A stretch of DNA of 64,000 nt from Chaetomium olivaceum (lineage: Eukaryota > Ascomycota > Sordariomycetes > Sordariales > Chaetomiaceae). The translations under genes were made by a program, and so were the position numbers. Positions within the stretch are counted from its first letter, which is position 1. Each line of letters starts with the position of its first letter. The stretch is taken from contig JAYWVB010000003.1 in NCBI GenBank assembly GCA_039881045.1, positions 930,001-994,000 on the forward strand, written 5' to 3'. Under the pieces are notes generated by a model. That model was not told where the DNA came from and ran no database searches. It saw only the letters and a list, made by a program, of their open reading frames with translations. This document shows positions 21,557 through 32,345 of the stretch, one piece after another.

Positions 21557-24500
21557 CTAGTCCAGCATGGACTCCACGGCCGTCTCGTACTCCTCGTCGC
21601 CCTTGCCCTTCTGGACAATGACAGGATACGGCGCCAGCCCGTCATCCGTCTTGTCTTTCTCCTTTTCTTCCTTTTTCTCCTTCTTCTCCTTCTCCACCTC
21701 GGTGTCGCTCTTCTCACCCTCCTTCCCCTTCTTCGCCCTACCCTTCTTCTTCTCCACCTCGCTGTCCCCCTCGTACGCCTCGGCGTCATCCTCATGCGCC
21801 TCACCCTCCTTCTTCTCCACACGCGCCGTCCGCGCTCCGCCGGCATTCGCCTGGGCATTGTCCAGATCGACGCCGCCCTTCTCGCCCATGCCACCCTCCT
21901 CGAGCTCGCCGCCCTCAATGACGACACGCAGCTCGAGGTTCTCGTCCTTGGAGTAAACGCGCAGCCCCACCACGGCGATGGCGTTCCACGGGTCCGGTTC
22001 GTTCTCGTCCTCAGTGTCGTCGCGATACTTGCTGACCGTCGCCGTGTTGGGCGGTGGCGGCGCTGCCATCCGCGGCTTGCGCGACATGTCGTCGCTGCTG
22101 TACAGCGCCTCCCAGTCCTCGGTCGGCGACGCGCTGGATTCGCCGTCTGATGTCACGTACATGTTGGGCGCCTTCTTTGCTGGTGGGGGGGCAGGAGGTG
22201 GCGGGCCGCCGGATACCTTGGACGCGTCGGCCGGCGGGACGGGCACCTTTTCCTGGTCCTTGCCGTCGGTGCTGGGGGTAGAGGAGGTGTCGCTCTTGGG
22301 GGTGGGGGCGGGGGTGCCGGTGGAGGAGGAGCTAGCTGAGGATGCAGCCTTGTCTTCCGTCTTGTCGTCGGCCTTGTCCTCAGACTTAGGCTTGTCCTCA
22401 GTCTTGTCCTCGGACTTGCCCTCTTCGGCGGAAGCATCCTTGGGGGTCTCAGCATCCTTCGCACCGTCTGACAGCTGTGAACCCTTCTCTGTGGTAGGTG
22501 TCTCCAGAGGAGTGGCGATCGGCGTGGCGTCGGGCGACTCCTCATCTGCCTGAGGTTTGTCCTTCTTGGGCTCAGCCTCAACCTTGGGTTGTTCTCCAGT
22601 TGCCTTATCATCGGCCTTGCTCTCAGTCTTGTCCTCAGCCTTGGCTTCTACCTTGAGTTGCTCCGTCGTCTTGCCGGTATCGTTCTCATCGGCCTTCTTG
22701 TCTTCGGGCTTGGTCTCGACAGGCGTCTCCTTGATATCATCAGTCTGCACGCCCTGATCCTTGGGCTTCAGCCCCTCGGCCTTGCGCCTCTTCTCCTCGC
22801 GAGCTGCCTGCTTGGCCTCGAGCTTCTGGTTGTTCTTGCGGCCCTGCTTCTTGGTGATCTGACGGTTGAGGTGCCGCTTCTCCCACAGGCGGTGGCGCTC
22901 CGTCTGGCGTGCGGTGCTGGCCTTCTTCTGGTCGGCCTTCTTGCGCGCCTTCTTGACCGCCTCGAGGTGCGCCGCGCCCTTGCTGTGGGCGAGGTCGTAG
23001 GCGTACCCGACCTGGGCAAGCTTCTCGTTCTCGACACGCTTTTTGCACTCGCGCTTGACGACGTCCTCGATGCTAGGGACGTCGGTGTTGCGCTCGCCGG
23101 CCACGCTGATGAAGACGGTGTAGGTGCCCGGCAACATGGACGGAAGCTCGATGGACACGGACCGGTCCATAAGGTAGTTACCATGGCTGCGAACGACGTA
23201 GTCCTCAGGATCCGGGCGGTCCAGCTCGTGGATGCGGAACTGGAGGCGGAACGAGTACTGGCCGTGGAGGCCCTTGAAGTACCGGTTGTCAAGCTGGCTC
23301 AACACGATGACGAGCGGCCCTTCGCGCGTCAACTTGATGTGGAACTTCTCGTGGTATTGCGGCTTCCACGAGACGTCGACGCCGATCCACCGCTGGCAGC
23401 AGCGCCAGTCGGGGTCGCGGAACAGGCGGGTGCGGTCAAAATGCTGGTACTTTCGCAGCAGATCTTCGTACGAAATCCAGAAGACGCTGTCGCTGCCGAA
23501 TTGGTGGCCAAGCTCCTCCTGCGCCTCGGCCGTCCACTCCTTGGATCCGTCGGACCAGGCACCTTCCCAAATGCCCTTCTTGGTCTTGCCCCACGGATTC
23601 CTGAGTTTGACGAGACGAGTACCGTTCTTGAGGGTCCGCGCCTCCATGACGACGTAGGCATGACCTTCCTCGATGCCGTCACGGTCGCCGTAGCCGCCGT
23701 CGAGGAGGCCCGTGCTGCAGCCAAACAGAAACTCTTGGTTGACCTTGCTGAGCTCGGCGTCCCAGAACCCGTCCAGGTCGAGGATGTCGGAGGCGAGAAG
23801 CTCCGTTGTGACACCGCCGGAGAGATCCTCCAGGCCCTCACCGATCCAGCCGCCGGCCAAGGACGCGTAGTCGCCGTGAGCCTTGGCGTAGGCCTTCTCG
23901 ATCAGGGGCACCCAAGTCTCATTTTGGTCTTTGCACTGCGCGAAGAACAGGGCCTTAGAGCCCGTCTGGTACGTCTTGCGGTACACACGCTCGACGTCCT
24001 CGCGGTCGATCTGTTGCAGCAGGTCGCGCTGCATGCTCGGCGAGTCCCAGCATGGCGACTTGAGAAAGAGCTTGTCGTCAATAATCGAGTAAATCCACTC
24101 TCCGTCTAATGTTTGTTAGTCGCGTGACACAGGCAAGCACAGCGTACGTCTCAAATTTGGCTCACCTCGATAAAAGACAAACCCGTAGATGCCGATCCGA
24201 GTGTCATACTCGACGCAAATGCGCTGGATGCCATTCTCGACATTGGACAGACCCGAGAGACTGGCCATCAGCCAGCAGTCACCGAGGCTCCCCTGCTTGA
24301 CGTCGTTGCCGCTGATGTTGGCGAGGAAGGTCGGCTTCTCGTAGATCTCGTGGATGCGCTTGACCGCCTTTGGCACGACGGCGCTCGGGTTCATCAGGGT
24401 CGACATGCTCAGATCGAACTTGGTCCGGCCGAGGATGTTGAGAGTATGGCCCTTTTCCATCTTGAGGTCCCAGTCCTACGGGCAGGTTAGCACCGTCCGG

Positions 24501-24895
24501 TATCCGCAGCCTTGCCACTCGCACAGAAGACTTACCAGGTCAAAGCCCGGGTCCCGGTACCGTGTGTTCACCCTCCGGCATTCTTGGATGATCTTCCGGA
24601 CCTTGCGCCGGCATTCTTCGGCGGCGCGCTCGTAGCCGGCGTTTAACAGCTCGTTGGATCGGTCCGAGATAATGGGTGGGAGGACCGGATCGAAGGGCAA
24701 GACGGAGAGGGCCTTGTTGAACCGCTTGTTGCTGAACCGCTTCCAGATGCGGTTGATGCTCTGCTGAGGCGGCAGCTTGCGCTTCTTCTTCTTCTTGTTC
24801 GCATCGTTCGCGGCGGTGGTCGCGGGGACGGTCCCCTTGTGCTTGCGGTAGTGGTATTCATCATCCGAGTCCGACGACGACGAGTACCCGTGCAT
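21557..24895 (-). CDS. Calpain-family (C2) cysteine protease with long acidic Lys/Asp-rich tail
   Basis: Three exons (24895-24536, 24475-24166, 24105-21557) give 1072 aa. The catalytic triad of the CysPc domain is intact. Cys is in QGSLGDCWLMA (about residue 187), His in EEGHAYVVMEA (~371) and Asn in LRNPWGK (~392). A calpain C2-like/domain-III region follows (about 440-590). A basic coiled segment (KKARKKADQKK, EEKRRKAEG) then leads into a ~350-residue low-complexity tail built from KPEDK/ADDKTEDK-type repeats, and a second acidic/basic tail ends the protein. The N-terminus is polar with a KKKKKRK cluster. Calpains are calcium-regulated intracellular proteases; classical PalB differs in layout. 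The ATG at 24895 is preferred, although an upstream in-frame ATG exists at 25018. Confidence 0.88.
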
Positions 24896-27800
24896 GGCGG
24901 GCGACGGCAGCACGCTCGGTGCTAAAGGAGTGGTGTGAGTCCCAAAGAAAAGGGCGGTGTGTGGTGCCCAGCGAGTGTCTTGTGCGGCAGACAGGGGGGT
25001 AAAGGAGCGAATCTGCAACAGGAATCGGTGATCGGAAGAAAGAGCAAGTCGAGCGGAGGGACGAAATAGAGAGCCGGATTATATTTATTTATCTGGTGGG
25101 AGGCAAGGTGAGCAGGACTGTCCCCAGGATCCCCCAACAAAGAAAAGGCAATAAAGGTCAGGGTAGGCGCTGGCCAGTTGGGGACTCCCCGAGAGGCCGG
25201 CCTCGGTCTGAGCGGTGGCGGAAGAAGTTCTCGAAACGATCGGCTGCCCCGTTCCAGATAGAGCAAGCCAACAGGGTTGAAGGGACGGTGGACAGACGGG
25301 ACGAAACGCAGGAACTGGTCGGTGGCACTCACAGTACAAACAACACGGAGGAGGTGAGAGGTGGCTGTCAGAGACGGGACCACATCGACATGTCGTTCAG
25401 ACGAGAGAGAAAGGCGGTGATGGGGCGCCCATGCGGGCCCCGGCCAGGTATATACCGACAACAGACAAGTCGACAAGACCCTATTCCGTGTGTAAGCCAC
25501 CCGATCCAGCCTCGTCCAAGCTGATGCCGGAAAGGCGCAGCTTCGCCGCACGTCGGCCGTGCCAAGACGAGGACCGCATCGAACGCGTGCTGGGTACTTT
25601 GTCGGTACCGGATAGGCAAATCAGGGCGGTCATTTTCGCGAACCACTCATCCTGGAGTCGCCATGGAACGGCCATGCTTACTCGGAGTTGCAGAATGCCC
25701 CCGACTTCTCACGGTTGTCATCCCACGCTGCGGCAAATGGAGGATGTGGGGAAGGGTCATCGAGCATATGCAGGGAACTGCAAGTTTCGAAACGTTGGGA
25801 GGAATCCGGGCCGCACTGTCTGGGTTTCTTGACATGCTCTCCGGGATCCGGACCAGGCACGCCAGGCCCACCATGTTGTGGCGCGAAAGAGGCAGAAAAA
25901 GCAACAACTCCGCAACTTTGCCGTCGAGGTTGAGCGAAAGCGACCGCCATCTCGTAGTGCAGCATCCCTTCGGAGATTGAGAATTCGTCGTCGTGCTGGT
26001 CTTGCTGCAGCGGATTGAAAGTCGGCACAAAACGGAATGCCGCTGCTCGATCGAAACACATTTCTCTCCAGTGACAAGAGTGAGGCGAACGGCGAGTCGG
26101 CGACCGCCAGTCAACGACAGCAAAGGCAGAAATGGCAGCGGCCCACCCCCACAATCGGGATGGTCAGCCCCACCACCTCACAACTGGAGACCCTGAAGCG
26201 GAGCGTTTATCAGCCTCTTTCTTGTCGTGCTTGTGTACCACCATCGCTGAGGGCTTTCAGGTTTCATTTGTCAGACCGCTCGACTTCTCTTCCACTGTCC
26301 AGGCGATACATTATCGACGATGTGGCATGTTGCCCGAGGTTGTGTCTCTCTAGCGACGACATGACCCGGGCCAGCAATGCGTCGACGGTTTCCTCGCAGC
26401 ATTTGGCGTCCCTCCCCGACCCCCGAGCCTGGGCTCTCTGTTCTGCTCGCCTGCTTGAAACATTTCGCCTTCACATTGCCTGATTGTCCAGTGGAAGTTT
26501 TCGGGGTTTGGATGCGGTGACCCGCTTTTCTGCCGCCCCGCATTAAGACACGGCGTGCTGGAGCCTCTGAGAATTGAAGACGTGCTGCGCTCTCGGCTCC
26601 AGTCTTGAATCCCCAGTTCATCAACCAATCTTCGACACTGTGTCGCGGTCGCGCGACGAACAAGGCGTGCCACGTTCTTGGATCACTTTGCTGACGAGGT
26701 GGTTTCGATGAGATGGATGACCCGACGGAAGTTGACACGACGAAGGCTTTCTCCCACGCCCTCATTTCAGAGTCCCAACCCACCAACGCTCGAGCAGTCA
26801 GGCGGTGGTGGCCTTCACCGCACTGCCGCGTTGCTTGTCTATCAAGGGAGGTCTGGAACGCTTCTTTCAGATATTAATAACATTGTAGATCGCACAGAGG
26901 TTCGAGCATCCAAACCGTGGTCGTATCTGTCTGATGTGCCCTCGTGCCTCCCCCCAGTTTCGGTGTCGGGCGCGGCGGACTTGACGGATGGCTTCGATTG
27001 GCTCCGGCGTCAACTCAGGGACCCGACCCGCCCCGAAATGGAGGGTGGGAGCCTGGAATCGGTTACGACTCAAAGGCGCTTCTGCCTGCAGCGTCCCCAA
27101 CGTCGATTCATCAGCCTCCTCCTTCACCCAACGTGCCCGGCCGAGCCTCCCGTCGACAGCAAAAGTGTGAGTGGAATTTGAGAGGGTTTCGTGGGCGATC
27201 AGGGTTCAATGCAACACTACCGCAACGCCCAAGACGATCTTGTTTCCGGGGTGTGTGCCGCAGGCGGCCACCCGTTGCTGATCGTGTACCCCGCGTGCCC
27301 GTTCATCCAAGGAGGTCTACCTCACCGTGCTGTCACTTGCAGCCCCAGACTCGCTGATTTTCTGCAGGCTCCCGTGCTGCCGCAAAACCAAACTCTGGAT
27401 GAGCTGCCGCTTTATTAACTTTCAGCCAGGGAAACAGCGTCACGTTGAGGAGCACAAAGCCGCACAAGGCCTCGCGCACACTGGTCTTACAGAGCGAACA
27501 CAAGATCGGACGCAAAGCTGCTGTGCGAGTGCCACTGCGAGTTGCACCTCGACATCGAACCGGATCCGATGCATCCTAGCCGCAAACTGAAAAATGACAC
27601 GTCGCGCCAATAGCGGTCACCGTATCTTGACGTCTCGCTTCGGACCCATTCCAACGTGCATTCCCCGGGTGCGGTGAACAGACAGGCAGAGCAGCAGATC
27701 TTCAGCGGCCAGCCAGTGGGCCGTCCTGCCGGACATTGCCACGGCGGGCCCACATCGCCGATGCCGCTCGCGGCCCCACGGAGACCGCGCCGTTTCGACC

Positions 27801-29093
27801 TCGTCTATCATGTTTCACAGATCCGCCACAGCGCCGCCGAGACCGCGAGCCGTAAGCCGTAAGCGTTGGTGTCCAACTGACTGACCAATTTTGCTCAGTC
27901 ATAGAACATGCAGTCTTGCAGCGGAGAGACAATATGATCGGTAAACTCCTCCCGAGAGCAGCAGAATGGCCGGAACAGAAGCAATGGGACAAACGTCTGA
28001 AGATCATCTCTTATTCTGGAGTTTAGGCTTCGTGTGTTTAGCTTCCTAATATGTGAGTCGATGCGGTGGTAAATTCAAGTTCTGCCACAAACCAACATCA
28101 ACTTTTGTATCCTGCTCCTTTGGCATGAACAGCGCACCCGGCTGCCCATCAGCATGTATGGCTTGTCGGCCCTGATCCCCAGACTGTGACTGCGGTAGTT
28201 GGGCGTTTTCGAGCGGGTTCTGGATGGCGGCCCGTTTCAGTGGCAGCTTCCACTAACTGGTAGAGCTCCGAGTCCTCGTTGGTACAGGTTGGGGATGTTG
28301 CGGCCCCGAAATCGAGTCAACACAAGGAGTTGTATCTCGGTGATGGTTAATCACGCCCCCTTCCGGCAGGAAGTTGCTGGTTACATTGTCGGGCCGCATT
28401 TTGCCCTCGACAACATCCGGTACAAGGTCTTTTCTCCGTTGGGAGCCATGGGGTGCTCGAAACGTCTTTTCGTTTCACTTGATGGCGGCAATGGTGTTAC
28501 AAACTGAGCTAGATCGCATTGTGATAAACGGTGTGTTGAGCTGTAATGCAAATGCCAATTCCATGTTTTGCTGTGGAGCTTGAAGCCAGCCAACTTACAC
28601 GTACAGCCAAGCGAGGAGATAATGCTCGCCTGAAAGGATAGTTAATTCTCGCTCGGGTCGTTGGGCCTGGCCTTCTTCTACTTGGTGCCCATGATATCGA
28701 CTTGCTCGCCATCTTTGCTCTCTTCCATACATACCTTGCTCATCCTCAGTCTCTAGCTTCGACCAGTGAGTTGGGTACCTAGGTGTGTTCGCAGACATGC
28801 TAGGACATGCGAGGACGTACTCTCATGCCTTGCCGAGTATGATGCACCTTGGTAGCTTTCGGAAGCTACTCGTACCAGGGTAGTCCCCGAGTATCGCACC
28901 CACTAGTCTGGCTACCCTGAAGTCCGAAGCTTCGTGAACGATGTCCTTGTAAAAGTTACTAGACTATTTGCTGGTTGTATACTCACCTTACCGTCGGCCA
29001 CTGGTGTACCAACCCGGCTATGGCTGCTCCCAGAGAACGAAAAACGAAACTCTCGACAAACGAGGTCATCAGGGCGGTGGGATGAAAAAGAAA
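24896..29093. other. 4.2-kb gene-poor region
   Basis: I find no supportable gene across about 4.2 kb, far longer than typical spacing here. The first few hundred bases must include the calpain promoter and leader. All ORFs are short, overlap on opposite strands and lack motifs. A perfect 7-bp inverted repeat with a 4-base loop lies at 28852-28869. The sequence is mixed, without extreme AT content. It may be a decayed element or host long non-coding RNAs. I recognise no transposon protein in it. Confidence 0.4.
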
Positions 29094-29174
29094 CTCTCCG
29101 CCGGGAATTGAACCCGGGTCTCGAGCGAAGTCGGTGATGACAAGCTCACATACTGACCACTATACTACGGAAGA
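29094..29174 (-). tRNA. tRNA-Asp (GTC) copy 1 with 10-nt intron; acceptor stem lacks one base
   Basis: Read on the minus strand, the 5' acceptor strand is TCTTCCG, the D-arm TAGTATAGTGGTCAGTA, the anticodon stem TGAGC/GCTCG and the T-arm CCGGGTTCAATTCCCGG. The loop TTGTCA-C has a GTC anticodon and is interrupted after position 37 by a 10-nt intron (TCACCGACTT). The 3' acceptor strand is CGGAGAG, one G shorter than the otherwise matching copy at 31436-31517, so the last pairs do not form well. It may be a tRNA pseudogene or tolerate mispairing. A T-rich Pol III terminator follows. Confidence 0.75.
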
Positions 29175-29683
29175 TTGGCAAGTGTGGACACTCGTTGTAG
29201 CACCTGGTTGGTTGGAAGCAGGGGGCCGAGCTGGACTCTATAAAGTACAATCCCCTACCCACTCTGCCATATTGTTGTATTTACTGTGTGGCACCCTCAA
29301 GGACTAACTGAAGCTTCATAGATGAAGTAACTAAAGCGAAAATCAGAGTAGACTTGGGTTAACATGCTTGGCATATCGCTAAAACTCAACTTCTATTGAC
29401 AACAGTCACTGGACCATTATCACAAGTATTTTCCAGTCATGGTCAGGCAGACTGTCACCAGTACACTAAGGTACTAGGTAATACACCCACCCACTCACCC
29501 GCCCACTAGTTGTCCCTGACTGATCCTGAATAACAAGTCATCCTCAACGCGGCGTTGGTGTGATAACGGGCTGAGACAAGTGTCTCAGCTTGTTGCCATT
29601 AGGGCAATGTGCTTGAGCTCGCTGCCATCACACGTTAGCTCGGAATTCCAATACAAAGACAGAAGAGAGAACAAAATCAAAAC
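29175..29683. other. Intergenic, no gene seen
   Basis: This 509-bp gap lies between tRNA-Asp copy 1 and the oxygenase 3' end. A short CCCA-type repeat run lies near 29486-29508. Nothing else is recognised. Confidence 0.4.
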
Positions 29684-30921
29684 TTACTTCTGCACCTGCT
29701 CGCCCACTTTCATGGGCGGATACTGCACCTCCTCCCCCTCATCCTTACCCAAATCAAACTGCTGCGCCCTCACAGCCCTCGCCTTCTCGGCTAGCTCCTG
29801 AATCGGCACCAGATCATAATCCGACGACAGATGCCAAAAGAAGGTCGACGAGATACGCACGAGGGGCCGCTCGGGAAAGCGGGCGCGGCGGTCCTCGATG
29901 ACGCGCATGGTGCGGTCGTTGACGACGACCTCGTGGTAACCGGCCTTGACCAGCCCGCCCGTGGCGTGCTCGAGCTGCTTGCCGGCCTGCACGAGCAGGT
30001 AGTTGCCTCCCGGGGGGATCTTGACGGGGATGCGCTTGCCCGTGTTGCGCGCCCAGATGTGCAGGCCCGGGTAGCGCGAGCGGCCGTGGATGGTGAGGAA
30101 GTTGAGGTCCGTGTGGAAGCCGGCGAGGATGGTGTTTTCCTTGCCGTACTTGGATAGGTCGGAGGCGGTGGGCGCGAGGAGGTGGGAGCTGCGCGGTGGT
30201 TAGGGGTTGAGTGGTTATAATGGGGGGCCTGGAGCATGACTCGACCTACCCGTATCTGCCCGCCTCTTTGAATGTGTCTGCCTCGAGGCCCAGGCCAACA
30301 GCGGTCATCTGCGTGAGTCCTTCAACGCTGTTGTATGTCAGATTCTTACGCAACGCTTGCGAGTGGTCAGTCATGGTTCACTCACGCATTCTTCATAGAC
30401 GTCCCCCACTGATTCATGGCCGGTTCCCAGCGCTCCCTGATGTGCGGCGCTTCCGGGATGATGTTGTCCGCGTTCAGCGTTGGGAACTTGGAGGTGTACG
30501 GTGGCGACTCAACCATGCGCCAAAAGAAACGGCACTTGGGGTCCGGCGAGTGCGCCGAGATGTCGAGCGGTCGCTCGGAGGGGGCCAACCGCTCGATAAC
30601 CTTGAGGCACGGCTCGTCGACGGCACACTTGGGCTTCTCGGTGTTCTCGAGAGTCACTCCAATCTGGTACGCCAATTCGGGCCGCTCGTCCTTTCGGAGG
30701 TCGGCCTCGGGCTGTGCAAAGTAGTCCTCGAGCAGGTCCAGAAAGGTCTCATTGTCCTGCTCCAACACGCGCGAGTCGTGCAGCACCAACGCACCATACG
30801 TGACGAGGGCTTCGGCTGCCTTGACGCACTCGGCCTGCACCGCAGGTGAGTCGCGGGATTGGTTGAGAAAGACGTCCAGGTCAATGACCGGGAGGTCCAT
30901 CGAGAATTCCGGCGCCGACAT
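29684..30921 (-). CDS. 2-oxoglutarate/Fe(II)-dependent oxygenase (isopenicillin-N-synthase-like)
   Basis: Three exons (30921-30386, 30327-30250, 30188-29684) give 372 aa. The N-terminal DIOX_N-like half begins LPVIDLDVFLNQ, as in this family. The iron ligands His and Asp are in AGFHTDLNFLTIH. The distal His is in KAGYHEVVV, about 70 residues later. The 2-oxoglutarate-binding Arg is probably in PLVRISSTFF. Intron 1 uses the acceptor ACAACAG, which restores the frame; the nearer CGCAG would give a stop. Such enzymes hydroxylate or desaturate small molecules, often in secondary metabolism. No biosynthetic cluster partners are visible here, so the substrate is unknown. Probably cytosolic. Confidence 0.82.
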
Positions 30922-31435
30922 GCTTCAATACTACGAGTTGTATGAATTGTAAGTCGGGGGCGAGTGTTCGGTTTATTGGGGGAGCCTCGAAGGTTTGTGT
31001 ATGAAGTTTCGTGTATGAAGTTTCGTGGAATGTAGTGAGAATTGTGTAAATAAGAAGTTACGAGTCTCCAAGGCTTGCTTCAAACGTTGAATTCCGGTCG
31101 AGAGAAAACAGCCTGAAATTTTACTTGGCGATGGAGTTGCGCCGTCGAAGACCCCCTAAACAGGAAGGTCTCCCCACAAGCCCCAGCGATATCAAGCGGC
31201 CGACATGCACCTAACAAGCAGGTACTGAGCTCACATGGGGCGAGTCCCCTGACCCCGCCACCAAGGAGCCCGCCAGTCGCCGATGGCCGATAGAAACCTA
31301 GCCTAGAATTCGATGGTGGCGAAGCCGAGAACAACCGCAGAGCGGAGGGATGTCACCCGACCTGCAGACCCGAGGTGAAAAAAGACGCAGACCAGGATTA
31401 GCAGCCCCCGTTCGTTTACTAGCAAACAAAAAGAT
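30922..31435. other. Intergenic, no gene seen
   Basis: This 514-bp gap holds the oxygenase promoter on the minus strand. A 17-base direct duplication is seen at about 30998-31028 (two copies of a GTATGAAGTTTCGTG-type unit). No gene. Confidence 0.4.
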
Positions 31436-31517
31436 CTCTCCCGCCGGGAATTGAACCCGGGTCTCGAGCGATGCCGACGATGACAAGCTCACATACTGAC
31501 CACTATACTACGGAAGA
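31436..31517 (-). tRNA. tRNA-Asp (GTC) copy 2 with 10-nt intron
   Basis: Acceptor strands TCTTCCG (31511-31517) and CGGGAGA pair over seven positions with one G-T pair, and the discriminator is G as in eukaryotic tRNA-Asp. The D-arm, anticodon stem and T-arm match copy 1. The anticodon GTC is followed by A37, then a 10-nt intron (TCGTCGGCAT), then C38. Removing it gives a 72-nt tRNA. A TTTTTG terminator follows on the minus strand. The intron sequence differs from copy 1 while the exons agree, as expected for functional constraint on exons. Confidence 0.9.
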
Positions 31518-32345
31518 TTTGCTGGTGTTCGCACCAGTTGTAGCAGGCCGCTGTGGGAATCGGCAAGCTCCCTTTCCCTTATCAACTTTCGCAATAGTAC
31601 AAGTAATAAGATACGCCAAGTTTCCTATTGGACTCGTCGTACTATTTAGACTATTTATCGATAGTAGATGAGCTCGAGGAATTTTCATAGCTGAGGGTGC
31701 TATTGGTATATCTTGCTAGGACTTGCTGCCTCTCTTATGGACCGTAAGATTATCGGTGCGGGGTCGTTTACGATGTAAGGTAGGAGAGGTTCAGTCGCGT
31801 TTGGTGCTTTCGTGATTCAGCTGGGTGCTTGACCCATAATTAGAAGGGAGTGTTTCATGTTATGCCTTCAACACCCCGACATAGGACTCTCATTTGGACG
31901 GTAGTGGAACGAGACCTGTGTGCCGGTGCCTGCCACTCTCGTCTGTTTATCCCTGTGGTGCGCACCTGTCCGTTTTCTTGCCCTTGATTGGTACACAACT
32001 CCTGTCTGTTATTTGCAGTCAACCAGTTGCCATTACACTTGTCAAAGCCAAACGAGACTGGCCTGAGCTTGTCCCACGCTCCGGCTGGGATGATAGGTTG
32101 AATTGTCCTCCGTCGGGCCACCATGCATACTTTAGGTACTGTGCTACTGCGTACTAAAGTTCAGGGATGACATCACTTGCTGCGAGGTGCCAAGAGGGAT
32201 TGGGCTTTAAAACCCCGCCATGTGGTGGCAGCTTTTCCAAGCCGTTGCTAGAACTTGCGTCAATTTGTTTGTAGATTATTGACAAACGCTGAGCGGGGAC
32301 TTTAGAATCTGAAGTGCCTACCTACGAGCCCAAAATATCTTCAAC
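31518..32345. other. Intergenic, no gene seen
   Basis: This 828-bp gap lies between tRNA-Asp copy 2 and the SMP-C2 gene. A TTTAAAA box at 32207-32213, about 135 bp before the next ATG, might serve as a TATA element. No coding signal. Confidence 0.4.

Noticed and set aside
22589..24109. 506-codon plus-strand frame rich in Leu and Val
   Set aside because: It is the complement of the calpain gene, whose GC-rich codons leave the opposite strand open. No domain is seen.
28852..28869. Perfect inverted repeat as a terminator or element end
   Set aside because: A 7-bp stem is expected by chance in 64 kb, and no matching partner or T-run is present.
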